The notes under the pieces were generated by a model. That model was not told the DNA's origin and ran no database searches. It saw only the letters and a list, made by a program, of their open reading frames with translations. This document shows, in pieces, positions 46,938 through 57,909 of a stretch of 64,000 nucleotides of DNA (its first letter is position 1; the number at the start of each line of letters is the position of its first letter). The stretch comes from Zingiber officinale. Lineage: Eukaryota; Streptophyta; Magnoliopsida; Zingiberales; Zingiberaceae. The position numbers and the translations under genes are program-made. Where the stretch lies: NCBI RefSeq assembly GCF_018446385.1, contig NC_055988.1:162948209-163012208 (forward strand). Direction: 5' to 3'.

Positions 46938-47815
46938 ATGGAATGCTGCAAGTGTTTCGTGGTTTGCTTTCTGCTGCTCGTGTTGGCCTCTCCAAATGTG
47001 GGCATGAGTCGAAGTCTGCAGGAGCAGGAGCAGGAGCAGGAGCAGAAGAACTTCTATCCTCCCTTAACTGGGACCTCTCCATCTCGTAGGTTCTCTTTGA
47101 GACCTCCAGGTTCTTGGCTTACTGTAAAACCTCGTATTTTCTTCCTTTGCAGACTCCAACGGCGGCGCGCCGGATTGTTCGACTCCCTCCGGCGGCGCCT
47201 CCCACGCCACTCCCACGCCGTATCACCATGGAAGCGGAAGCTACGGCACTCCCACACCGGATAAGGGAACACCAAGCACACCCGGGGGCGGCTACTATAA
47301 CTCGCCTCCCGCCACAGGAGGCGGCGGCGAGCACTCTTCTCCAGCCTACCCCTCGCCTTCGACCCCTGCAGTCAACCCGCAGATCCCTCCCTTCTTCACT
47401 GGTACATGCAGGTAAGTTGAATATTGCTTACTGTATGTACGTTCTATGGACTGAAATCGAGGTTGCCGGCGTCGATGATTAGTTAATTACCGATTGCAGG
47501 TACTGGGGATCCCACCCTGAGATCATAGCCGCCATTTTGGGGTCGCTGGGCAACATCGGGGACATTTTCGGCCACGGCTGCTCCGCCTTCTTCGGCAGCA
47601 ACCCCAGCCTCCCGGCGGCGCTGACGAACACGAGGCCGGACGGGTACGGCGAGCTCTTCCGCGAGGGCACCGCCGCCTTCCTCAACTCCATGGTCAACAG
47701 CAAGTTCCCCTACACGACGCCGCAGGTCAAGTCCGCCTTCGTGGGCTCCATCACCTCCTACGGCGCCGCCCAGGCGCAGGCCGACGTCTTCAAGCAAGCC
47801 AACGAGGCGAGATAA
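46938..47815 (+). CDS. PDF1: PROTODERMAL FACTOR 1 (complete, three exons)
   Basis: Exons 46938-47085, 47153-47411 and 47500-47815 join in frame to 240 residues; introns are short with GT-AG ends (gtaggt..tttgcag, gtaagt..attgcag). Order: signal peptide (residues 1 to about 23, FVVCFLLLVLASP core), a (EQ)4 stretch, FYPPLTGTSPSHSNGG, a Pro/Ser/Thr-rich middle with TPTP and TPSTPGGG motifs, then the conserved C-terminal domain from FFTGTCRYWGSHPEI to the end, with GDIFGHGC, NTRPDGYGELFREGTAAFLNSMVNSKFPYTT and VKSAFVGS. Family knowledge: PDF1 is a secreted proline-rich protein of the shoot epidermal layer (L1). No lesion. Exon 3 is strongly GC-rich. The ATG is the first in frame and gives the signal peptide. 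Confidence 0.95.
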
Positions 47816-48229
47816 AAAAGGGCTCCAGTCAATCATAACCGCCCTTGTCCGTACGTCCGTACGTGTGGGACGTGGTGCATTCCATCGTTGGATTCGTGAT
47901 CTAGATTGCATGCATGCATTCATTAATTACGTGATCAGGTGTTCTCTGATTAATTGTACTTCAAAATTGTGATTGGTGGTGTTTGTTAGTTATTTAGCAG
48001 ATCAATGTTGTCGATTATTGGCGAGGTGGTGATGCTTCATGACTGGTGGACCTGACTTCAATTGATATTCCCCTTCTTGTTGTCATCAATTAATTGTGCC
48101 CTTACAAAAGTAATGGAAGGTAATTATGAACATTTAATGATACTTGATTATCAACATCCTTTCTTCACTCACCTCCCCTCAAGCCATTAGCCACCCAAAT
48201 TATCACTTATCTAATCATCTTACAATACG
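47816..48229. other. 3' flank of PDF1
   Basis: Probable 3' UTR with acgtccgtacgtccgtacgtg-like short repeats shortly after the stop, then spacer. Confidence 0.45.
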
Positions 48230-48850
48230 AACTAGGTATATATTTCATGTTCTTATGTGCTAGTCACTATTCCAAAGGATAGTAGTCGTCCGTGATTTAC
48301 CTCCTCCGTGTTAACCTTGGGATAGGTTGGCGGAGGCGCTGGGGGTGAGCGTAATCGCCTTTTACCACAATAGGTATAGATTTCATGTTGTTCCGCAGGA
48401 GGTCCAATTAGCTAAAGGATGATAGACTTATTACAAGGGATCAATTCCCGACGGACGTATGCCCTCGAAAAAAAAAACTCCTCCCACCCCCTAACCAATT
48501 TGGCGATAGACTATAAGTTGACCCCGTGATTTACATCCTTTCACATAATCTAGGGAAGAACTATGAGAGGTGTCTAAGGTGAGCGTAACCACCTTTTTGG
48601 TATTAAGGTAGAAATTTCATGTTCTCTATGAATGACTATAAATAATTGTGGAATCGATCGTATAGGACACCTAGAATCAGCGTATGGTGTAGGGATTTGT
48701 AACAATAGGGTAGGGATTAATTTCCGGCAGATGCGTGTACTCAGGAAAAAAAACTTCTACCACCCTCTAACCATATAGCGATCGGCTATAAGCTGACCCT
48801 ATGATATGAGGTTGGATTGTAAGGGGCGCCTGAGGTGAGTGTTGTGATAT
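48230..48850. repeat. Dispersed repeat, about three degenerate tandem copies
   Basis: tagat/aatttcatgtt..., ccaccc(c/t)ctaacca, ggctataagttgaccc and ggtgagcgtaa(t/c)c recur at about 48240, 48380 and 48600; related to 43283-43520. Confidence 0.65.
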
Positions 48851-49280
48851 ATCAAAAATATATATAAGAATTAAAATGATTAAAATAATTAAAATTGGGC
48901 ATAATTAAATTTATTTAGGAAAATAAATTTATATTGGTGAGAAAATAAGAGAAAAATAAGTTTATATGAATTTATAGAAATTACTGAAATTTTTCTAGAT
49001 TTTAAATGAATCTTTTTATATTTTATGGGATAAAGAGGTAAGAGATAAACCTGTTTAAAATACTCAATTAAAGTAAGAGTTGATTTAATATAAAACCTAA
49101 GTCCATATAATTTAAACCTAAGTTTTTATTTTCCTTGCCCACCTCGTTTTGATCTCTTCCCCTTGCACTTGCGACGCTGTTCCGCCACACAATGTCGTCA
49201 TTCGAGAGCAGCTGGAGTCACGCTTCTTCCCTTCCCTGATGTCGATCATTATCCAGGACAAGTAGGAAGCATGACGTTTG
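48851..49280. other. Spacer, possible LTR fragment
   Basis: AT-rich, then a short GC-richer part (49130-49270). No gene. Confidence 0.35.
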
Positions 49281-50837
49281 TGTTGGTTGCTACTCGGAAA
49301 ACCTAGCGGTTCCACTGTACAAAAATTTTGTACAAAGGTCTGAACCTTTTCCTAGCTATCATATGTTCTTTTAAATTAAATTTTGGATCGCCTGCGGAAC
49401 TTAACACGTTTGATCCAAAACTTAATTTATTTGTTCTTTTAGGTTTTGACTTGGATCTCCTGCGGAATTTAACACGTTCGACCCAAATCACCTTAAGTTA
49501 TTAATTCCATTAAATATTAATTTCCATAATTGGTTCCCAGTACTGACGTGGCGAGGCACATGACCTTCTTGGATATGGGAGCAACCACCACCGACTAGAC
49601 AAAACCTTTTATGGAAAGTTAATATTTAATTTCCTAAAATAACTTTAGGTTAACCGAAAAGAACAATCAAATCACAAGGAAAAATAAAACAAAAGAACAC
49701 AACATCGAAAAACATATTCGAAATACTAGAATCGTAAGCCTCTTGTATTTGGTATTATTTCCATAAATAACTAGTATGATGCGGAAAGGAAAAATTACTA
49801 GTTATACCTTCTAGAAAGACCTCTTGATCTTCTACCGTATTCCTCTTCTAACCTCGGACGTTGTGTGGGCAACGATCTTCCGAGATGAGAAACCACCAAC
49901 CACCTTCTTCTCCTCCTAGCTAGGTTCGGCCACAACAAGGAAGCTTCACCAAGGATGAAGAACAAATCACCAACCAAGCTCCAAGGGATGCAAGCTTTCT
50001 CTCCTTCTTCTTCTTCTTCTCCAAGTAGTATCTGACCTCCACAAGAGCTCCAAGCAATAAGGATGTTTCGGCCACCACAAAGAGGAAGAGAAGAAAAGAG
50101 GTTGGCCGAACACAATACCAAGGAAAAGAGGGAGAGAAATAATAGAGGTTGTATTCCATGAAGGCACCCCCACCCCTTTTTTTATATTCCTTAGCCTTGG
50201 CAAATTAGGAAATTTAATTACAATAAAATTTCCTTAATTTCCTTGACATGATTTAATTGAGAAAAATAAAATAAAATTTCCCAATTAAACTATAATGGCC
50301 GGCCACATCATGGAGGAATAAATTAGACAAGTTTCAATCAACAAATTAAAACTTCCTAATTTGTTTTCGGAAATTTTAAAAATAAAATTTCTCTTCAAAA
50401 ATCTCTTCATGGTTGATAAAAAGAAATTTCTATAATTTTAATTTTTAACATGTGAATAATTTTTAAAGAGAAAATAAAATATCTCACCAATCTACAAATA
50501 AGGAAAGAGATCTAATCTCTTTCTTTAATCTTCTGTAGATCCTTTTTTAAAAGAGATATTTTAATTTTAATTCTCTTTAATAAATTATATCTTCCACATA
50601 ATAAAAATTAAAATTAAAATTCATTTTAATTTAATTATGGCCGGCCCCCTCTAGCTTGGGTTCAAGCTAGGGCCGGCCACCCTAAACCATGCTTAGGCCG
50701 GCCCTAGCTTGATTCCCAACCTAGCTTGACCGACCCCCTTTAGGTGGGTATAGAAGGTGGGTATAGTACTTTATAAATAAGAGGCTACGATAGGGACCGA
50801 GAGGAGGAATTGGTTTTGGTCTCCCGATAAAATTAAG
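49281..50837 (-). repeat. Copia 3' LTR, distal part
   Basis: From TGTTGGTTGC to the TTAAG target site. Includes two gcggaa(c/t)ttaacacg(t/a)t(t/c) boxes (49394, 49450), the conserved cgaggcac block (49544-49610), and ggccggcc-rich DNA (50640-50735). Confidence 0.72.
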
Positions 50838-51925
50838 TGTTGGATCGTGAAACGTCGATAGAGGGGGGGTGAATATCGATTCGAAAAACAGTGTTAATAA
50901 GAGTTAAGCGCAGCGGAATAATAAAAAACTTAGAAAAGCTAAACACGGTGTTTTTTACTTCGTTCGGAGCCTGTGACGACTCCTACTCGAAGGCCCGTAC
51001 TCCGTGAGTACTTTCGTTGGGCAATCACTATCAATTCGAATATTACAGAGTTAAGTACAAGAATTGACAGATAAAGAAAATATCGACAATAGAATTAAAA
51101 CAAAACCAGCACTGAGTCGGAGAGCTTTTCGTGGCGTCGCAAGAGCACAGAGCAGCAGATCTTGGATTCTGAGTTCATATAGAAGCTCTACCCTTGCCCC
51201 TTCTTTTATATGAAGCTCAGGGCGCCCCGGATCCCTTCCAGGCGCCCTGGTGAGACGTGGCAGGTCCAACCAGTGAGCTCCACGTGGCGACGCACAATCG
51301 GGATAAAACTTGCCTCCCGGGCGCCCGGATCCCCTCCGGGCGCCCGGACCACCTTTCTCCAGAACAGGTCCTTCTCCTACAAGACAAGGTTAGTCTGAGG
51401 CAAGTATAATAAATTTCCTGCAAAACAAAGTGTTAGCACAGTTCATGAGTTTGACATGAAAAAGTATGACTTAGATCCCGTCTTTCCGAGACCGGAATCT
51501 AGTCACGATCTCGACTTAGATATCCGAAATGGATCTAAGCCGGATCGACGCCTAATGTTCCCTTCCCGGGAACGCGTCCTCACAGTCACTCCCTTCCAGT
51601 GACTTACCTTTACTCACCTGCCAGAAGTCCGGTCAGCCCGTCGACCCGTCTGGACTTCGTGCCAGCTATCCGGTCAGCCCGTCGACCTAGCCGGACTTCT
51701 CGCCAAGCGTCTGGTCAGCCCGTCGACCCGCTTGGACTTCTCGCCAGCTATCCGGTCAGCCCGTCGACCTAGCTGGGCTTCGTGCCAGACATCCGGTCAG
51801 CCCGTCGACCTGTTTGGACTTCTCCTGTACACTCGATCAGAGTGTTAGACAACAGCAGACTAACTTAACCTGATTTGTCATTCATCAAAACATGGGTTAA
51901 ATCGTTAGTGCTAACCGCACCAACA
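50838..51925 (-). repeat. 3' LTR of element 4
   Basis: 1088 bp, TGTTGGATCG to GCACCAACA. GGCGCC palindromes at 51219-51350, minus-strand TATAAAAG at 51203-51210, bulged hairpins at about 51620-51820. Confidence 0.9.
51620..51820 (-). repeat. Bulged hairpin array, element 4 3' LTR
   Basis: Five units. On the minus strand each is 7-nt stem, GGTC, loop gacgggct, GACC, GGA or AGA, 7-nt stem. Stems CCAGCTA/TAGCTGG and CCAAGCG/CGCTTGG are perfect; the first unit has a mutated arm. Confidence 0.85.
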
Positions 51926-51939
51926 ATCTCTCCCTTTTT
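51926..51939 (-). other. Polypurine tract, element 4
   Basis: The minus strand reads aaaaagggagagat next to the 3' LTR. Confidence 0.82.
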
Positions 51940-54900
51940 GATGGAATGACAACCTAGTTAAGTTAGTGAAAACATATGCCAGAAAAAACCAAGCTTTTAA
52001 AGGGTTTTTAGGTTAGTTTGTATTTTCAATTGGTTTAGCTAACTTAACCACCTAACCCTCCCCCTTTGTCATTCATCAAAAGAACTATTGTCAAGTAAGT
52101 TTAAATATAGACTTTAGACAAAATAATAAATAATGTCAAGTAAATCTGGGGGAGTTTAAACTTTTGAAAGCTTGTTTAAAGCATTAGCTTTTAGCTTTTA
52201 GAAAAATAGCTAAGTTTAGATAGTCTAATTTTCAAACATAAGTGCATAAGTTCTAAATTTCAAGATCAAGTTTTAAATTTTCAAAACAAGTTTCAACTTT
52301 GAAACGCTTTTCAAACATAAGTTTTCAAAACTAAGTTTGAAAAATTTATTTTTCCAAAACTGATTTATTTTTCAACACTAAGTTTGTAAACGATTCAATT
52401 TAAAACTTAAGTTTTGAAAATGATTTAAGTTTGTAAACTTAAGTTTTGACAAATCTAACTTCCACAATTTTCAACACTAAGTTTTTGCAAATCAAATTTT
52501 AGTTTGCAAATATTAAGAAAAGTGATTTTGAACTTTACTTTTAGTTTTCAAAGGAGTTTTCAAAATAATTTTGTAAAATTCTTTTTCCAAAATCAAATTT
52601 TTAAAGTTCAAAAGTACTAGTTTCAAAAGCATGGTTTAAAATACTTGAAAAGTTCCGTTTTAAAAAACTAAGTAAAAAGGATAAAAAGTTTGTGACTTAA
52701 AACAAACAATTTTGAGTTGATTTAAAAATTTTTTTCACAATTTTAAGCAAGTTGATTTTGAAGATTGATTTTTAAACTTTGATTTTCAAAATTAAGGAAA
52801 ATGATTTTGAGAAGCTTAGTTTGTAAACTTAGGTTTTGAAAAATCTAATTTCCACAATTTTCAAAACTAAGTTAAATCTAATTTTCAAAATCAATTTTCA
52901 ATAAGAAGTAAAATCCAATTCTTAAAAACAACTTAGTTTTATAAGAGTTAGTTTTCAAAAGTAGGTTTAAGAAATTTTTAAGAAAACATTTTTCAAACAA
53001 AATTTAAAATATTTTATATAAAGGGAAATTTTTAATTAATTCCTCCCCCTGAACCCGACATAAAATTTGAAAATATTTGCTAAAAATATTCAAAGTAGAT
53101 ATTTTTTTAAATTGAGGTAGAATTTTCTAGAGAGATTTTAAAGAGAAGATTAAAAAATAACACTTAAGGAAATAATTAAAAAGTAAACCTCCCCCTGAAT
53201 TTGATACTCCTTTAATTTATTAATCCTCCTTATTTATTACTCCCTCTTAATATAATGCTAAGGTTTGAGTGTGTTAAATTTCAAGTCCTAACACATTTGT
53301 CTACCTAAGTGTTCTAGGGGATTTGGTAACACTTATATTATTTACATATTTATCTCTGTATCCTGGATATAATTGTTTATTTGAGTTTGATTAATCAATA
53401 ATTAATACTAGTGTGATCGTACACACGCGTTGCGTGTGTAATATAATAATATATAAATTATTTGGGTCTTTGAAAATCCAAATTGTTTGGATTTTCTAGT
53501 ATCACGTTAGAGAATCCTAGCAATAAATTATTGTAATGGATTTCCCTATGCAAAAAATTATTTTAATTTAATATTATACTTATCTTAATAGAAGAAACTA
53601 AGAAAAGTATATTTTTTAACATCGTCAGCCTAAAATATTTATAGAAGCTTCTTTGATCACAGTGTTGTCAATTCTAAGATGTGGGACTAAAGAGAACTAT
53701 ATTTTTTATATAAAACAACCAAAGAAAATTACTAATAAACCTTGGAATTATTTTTAGTGTGAATAGAAAAAAGGACAGTAACGTAAATTCATTTTAGGCT
53801 TCACCAAAGTTAGTTAGTAAAGGGGAGAGATTTTTAATAAAATAGTAAGATTAGATTCAGGCGCTTAAGCTTCAGTTTAAGGTTTAATAAGATAAACTTT
53901 ATTAAATCAATAATAGTTAAGCATTATCAATAATTTATTGATTAGTTTTTACTTGATTTAATAATTTAATAATTAGTGAAATAATTTAAATTTCATATTA
54001 CTTGATTGAGTTGGTCAATGAAAGTGTTAGTTATAATTATAATTATTATTTTTATTTATTTATTATTTTTTTTTAAAAAAAAAAATTTCTAAAATAGCAT
54101 TTAAAAGGAACTTGAAATTTATAATATGTTTTATGTCAATTAACATACGTTTGATTCAGTTTTAAATTTAGATTTAAATTAATATTAGCGGTTAATTTAA
54201 GTTTAAGTTTAATTTTAAGTTTAAGTTAAAATTTTTAATTTTAATTGTAATTTCAATATTAACTATTAATTTAAGATTTAATTTTCAGTTAAGTTAAATT
54301 AAAAAATAATTTTAAGGTTAAAATGATGTTTAAGATTAAAAATGAGTTTAAAGTCAAAATAATAATTTTTAAAGTGAAAATAATCTATAGAAATAATTTA
54401 TTATTATTACTATTTTTTTTTATGATAACCGAATTTTATTATAGTGAAAAAATAAGAAGAATTTTTCAAAATGATACATAATTTTTAAAATAGTTTTAAA
54501 ATGATTTTTAAAATATTTTTTTAAAATGATTTTTAAAACTTTTTAAAATATTTTTTTTTAAAATAATTTTGAAGTTAAAATGATTTTAAAAATATTTTTT
54601 CAGTTAAAAAAATAATTTTTAAGTAAAAATAATTTTTATGTTAAATTATTTTTAAAATAATTTTTAAAAGAGTTTTTAAATAATTTTTTAAATGGATTTT
54701 TTAAATATTTTTTAAATGAGTTTTTAAAATAATTTTTAAAAGATATTTAAAATAATTTTTTAAAAGAGTTTTTAAATAATTTTTAAAATGATTTTTTTTT
54801 TTAAAGAATTTTAAAATACTTTTTAAAAGAATTTTTAAAAGAGTTTTTAAAGAATTTTTAAAAGATTTTTTAAAGAATTTTTAAAATAATTTTTTAAAGA

Positions 54901-56429
54901 ATTTTTAAAATAGTTTTTAAAGAATTTTTAAAAGAGTTTTTAAAGAATTTTTAAAATAGTTTTTAAAGAATTTTTAAAATAAGTTTTTAAAGAATTTTTA
55001 AAAGAGTTTTTAAAGAATTTTTAAAAGAGTTTTTAAAGAATTTTTAAAATAGTTTTTAAAGAATTTTTAAAATAATTTCTAAAGAATTTTTAAAATAGTT
55101 TTTAAAGAATTTTTAAAATAGTTTTTAAAGAATTTTTAAAATAGTTTTTAAAAAATTTTTAAAAGAGTTTTTAAAGAATTTTTAAAAGAGTTTTTAAAGA
55201 ATTTTTAAAATAATTTCTAAAGAATTTTTAAAATAAGTTTTTAAAGAATTTTTAAAAGAGTTTTTAAAGAATTTTTAAAAGAGTTTTTAAAGAATTTTTA
55301 AAATAGTTTTTAAAGAATTTTTAAAATAATTTCTAAAGAATTTTTAAAATAAGTTTTTAAAGAATTTTTAAAATAGTTTTTAAAGAATTTTTAAAATAGT
55401 TTTTAAAGAATTTTTTAAAATAATTTTTAAAAGAATTTATTTTAAAGGTTTTTTTAAAAAGAAATAAATAAGTTAAAATAATTTTTAGGTTAAAATAAAT
55501 TTTTAGGTTAACAAAAATTAAGTTTAATTTTTAAAATAATTTTTTAAGTTAAAAAAATTAAGTTTAAAAATGAATTTTTAATTTTAAAAAAATTAAGTTT
55601 AATTTTTAAAATAGATTTTAAAAAAATTTAATTTTAATTTAATTTATTTTAATTTTAATTTTAATTTTAATTAATTTTAATTTAATTTGAAATTCGAAAT
55701 TTGATTTGAAATTCAAAAATTAATTTTAATTTGAAATTCAAAATTTAATTTTAATTAATTTTAATTAATTTTAATTTAGTTTAAAAATTAATTAATTTAA
55801 TCCTTATTCATCTCACCCGATCTAGATTATCAATCAGGGAATCCTATAATTTTGTGAGATGAATTAGATTTAATTACAGAGTTTGATTTAACTTGTGTTA
55901 GATTCAGGTTTAGCTTTGGTTTCAACAAATATGCATTCTTCGGATAAACTTCTAAGCTTGGTGAGTCACTTGGACATCATTAAAAGTAATCAACCTTTCG
56001 AGGTTTTCCGAATAGTCCTATCCACGGAGCTTAGTACTAAACCTTGGTCTAACTAGTTAGGATCCATTTAAAGGTAGCTTCGGTCGGTTCCACTTGGCTA
56101 AATGCACCAGATTGAAGTCATATCTTTCTAGACATGCGATGCCCAAGCTTCCCCAACGTACTATCATAAAAAAAACTTCACTAGTACCATGATTCAAATT
56201 AAACTTGAACCCTCTTTAACTAGTCCTAATTACCCTGTCGGGTAGGTTGGTTGGGGTTACCCTTTTCGGGTAGGTTGGTTAGGGTTACCCTGTCGGGTAA
56301 GTTAGTTTTAGAGGTGTCAGCTATTTTGGAGCCTCCCCCTGAATTATTAGCCATTAATTTAGTTTTTAGTTCTGAGTTTATTATAGTTAAGTTTTGGTTA
56401 AAATTTAATGTTTAATTTGTAATTTAGAT
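51940..56429 (-). other. AT-rich non-coding internal region of element 4
   Basis: No pol domain in any frame. 52150-53000 has aagttttgaaaa-type low complexity. 54000-55800 is almost pure A/T. 56200-56310 has a three-fold ggttaccct(g/t)tcgggta repeat. Confidence 0.65.
54800..55430. repeat. 23-bp AT-rich tandem array
   Basis: About 27 units of aatttttaaaatagtttttaaag with small changes (taa/gag variants), locally near-perfect. Confidence 0.9.
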
Positions 56430-57518
56430 TCAAGTTTTTAATTTTGAATTAATTAAATTAGTCAAATTATCTTTCTTTAAGAGAATGTATTTAATATTTA
56501 AATTTTCTTTCAATTTCATTTTTATTAGGTTAATTGAATTATCTTTCTTTAATAGCTTATTTTTAAAGTTTAAGTTTTTATTCATTTTTAAATTTGAATT
56601 AATTAAATTGTTTGAATTATATTTCCTTAAAGGTTTATCTTTTAACCTTTTATTAATTGTTAATTTTGAATTTTTCAGATTATCTTTATTTAATATGTTA
56701 TTTTTAACATTTAATTTTAATTTTGTTAAATTTAGTTTTGATTTTATCAGAGTGTTTGATTTTATTCTTATATTTTCTTTATTTTTTAAGTTGATATAAT
56801 TAGTGGAATTTATTAGATTATTCTTATCGTTAAAATTTAATTTTTTATTAATTAAATTATCTTGGGTTTGGATAGGATTTTCTAGATTAATATTGTCTAG
56901 ATTATTAAATAATTTATTAATTTTATCTAGATCAATATTGACCTTGTCATCTCTATCATTTGAGTTTTCAGATTGGTTTAGGCTCAAGTTTGAATTTTTT
57001 AAATTAATTGGTTTTGTTTTATCAGATAATATCCTAGGGGTATTTTTGCAATTATTGTCAACTACCTTATTTTCACATATATTTTAAGAAATAACCAGAT
57101 CAATGCTCATATTTTTTAAACTACTATTAGCAGGGGTATTTTGGTAAATATCACTAACCTTGTGCGTAACCCCTAATTCAGTAGGCTTTTCGATTGGATC
57201 TAACCCGAGTTCGGATTCGATTTTTTCTTGATCCTCGAGCTCCATCGGCTCCTCGTGAAGTTTGATCAATTGGGTCCAAAGCTCTTGTGCATCTTTGTAC
57301 TTTTCTAATCTGCATAAAATATTGTTAGGTAAAACATTACAAATAATGTTACTTACCTTTTTGTTCAGTTCCGAGTTTTGAGAAGGTTTCCTCAAAATTA
57401 GCATATAATCGATGTCTACGCTTCCTAAGAAGCATTCCATTAATCGCTTCCAGTAGTTGAAGTCTTGATCGTATGGTGGTGGTTCCGTCCTTCTTGAAGA
57501 GTCATTATTCTTGCACAC
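56430..57518 (-). pseudogene. Gag and Asn/Lys-rich extension of element 4, one in-frame stop
   Basis: 57518-57087 encodes a short Copia-type capsid: FNYWKRLMECFLGS (about residue 20) and YKDAQELWTQLIKLHEEP (about 75-92). After TAA (57086-57084) the same frame stays open to 56430: about 218 more codons with LNLDKIN-like and NLINSKL(K/N) repeats, very rich in Asn, Lys, Leu and Ile. No zinc knuckle is seen, unlike element 1. The composition follows the AT bias of the element, so it may not be a selected protein. Start codon upstream of 57518 not certain. Confidence 0.65.
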
Positions 57519-57824
57519 AGAGAAACAGAGAAAAAAAGAAAATTCCCAAGACTTGGTCTTGGATTAGCAGTGCTGAAAAAAATAATATTTCACTATTTTC
57601 GGAAAAAAAAATATTAATAAAATATTTAAATTTTTTTTGAAAATGTAATATTTTTTAAATACTAAACAATGGTGAAAGGATGGCGATGTATTTTTCAAAA
57701 ACCGTTTTGGAGGGAAAAAACGAAAGGCGTAAGGTTTTATTTAAAAGACAAACAATATCTATTTTTTTTTTTAAAATGACCCCCTTTGCTTGATTGGTGG
57801 TTGAACCAAATCAGAGCAGTACCT

Positions 57825-57836
57825 GCTCTGATACCA
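57825..57836 (-). other. Primer binding site, element 4
   Basis: The minus strand reads TGGTATCAGAGC exactly, two bases from the 5' LTR. Confidence 0.88.
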
Positions 57837-57909
57837 CTTGTTGGATCGTGAAACGTCGATAGAGGGGGGGGGTGAATATCGATTCGAAAAATAGTGTTAA
57901 TAAGAGTTA

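Noticed and set aside
47054..47923. ORFs antisense or out of frame across PDF1
   Set aside because: Shadows; the spliced + strand model explains the region.
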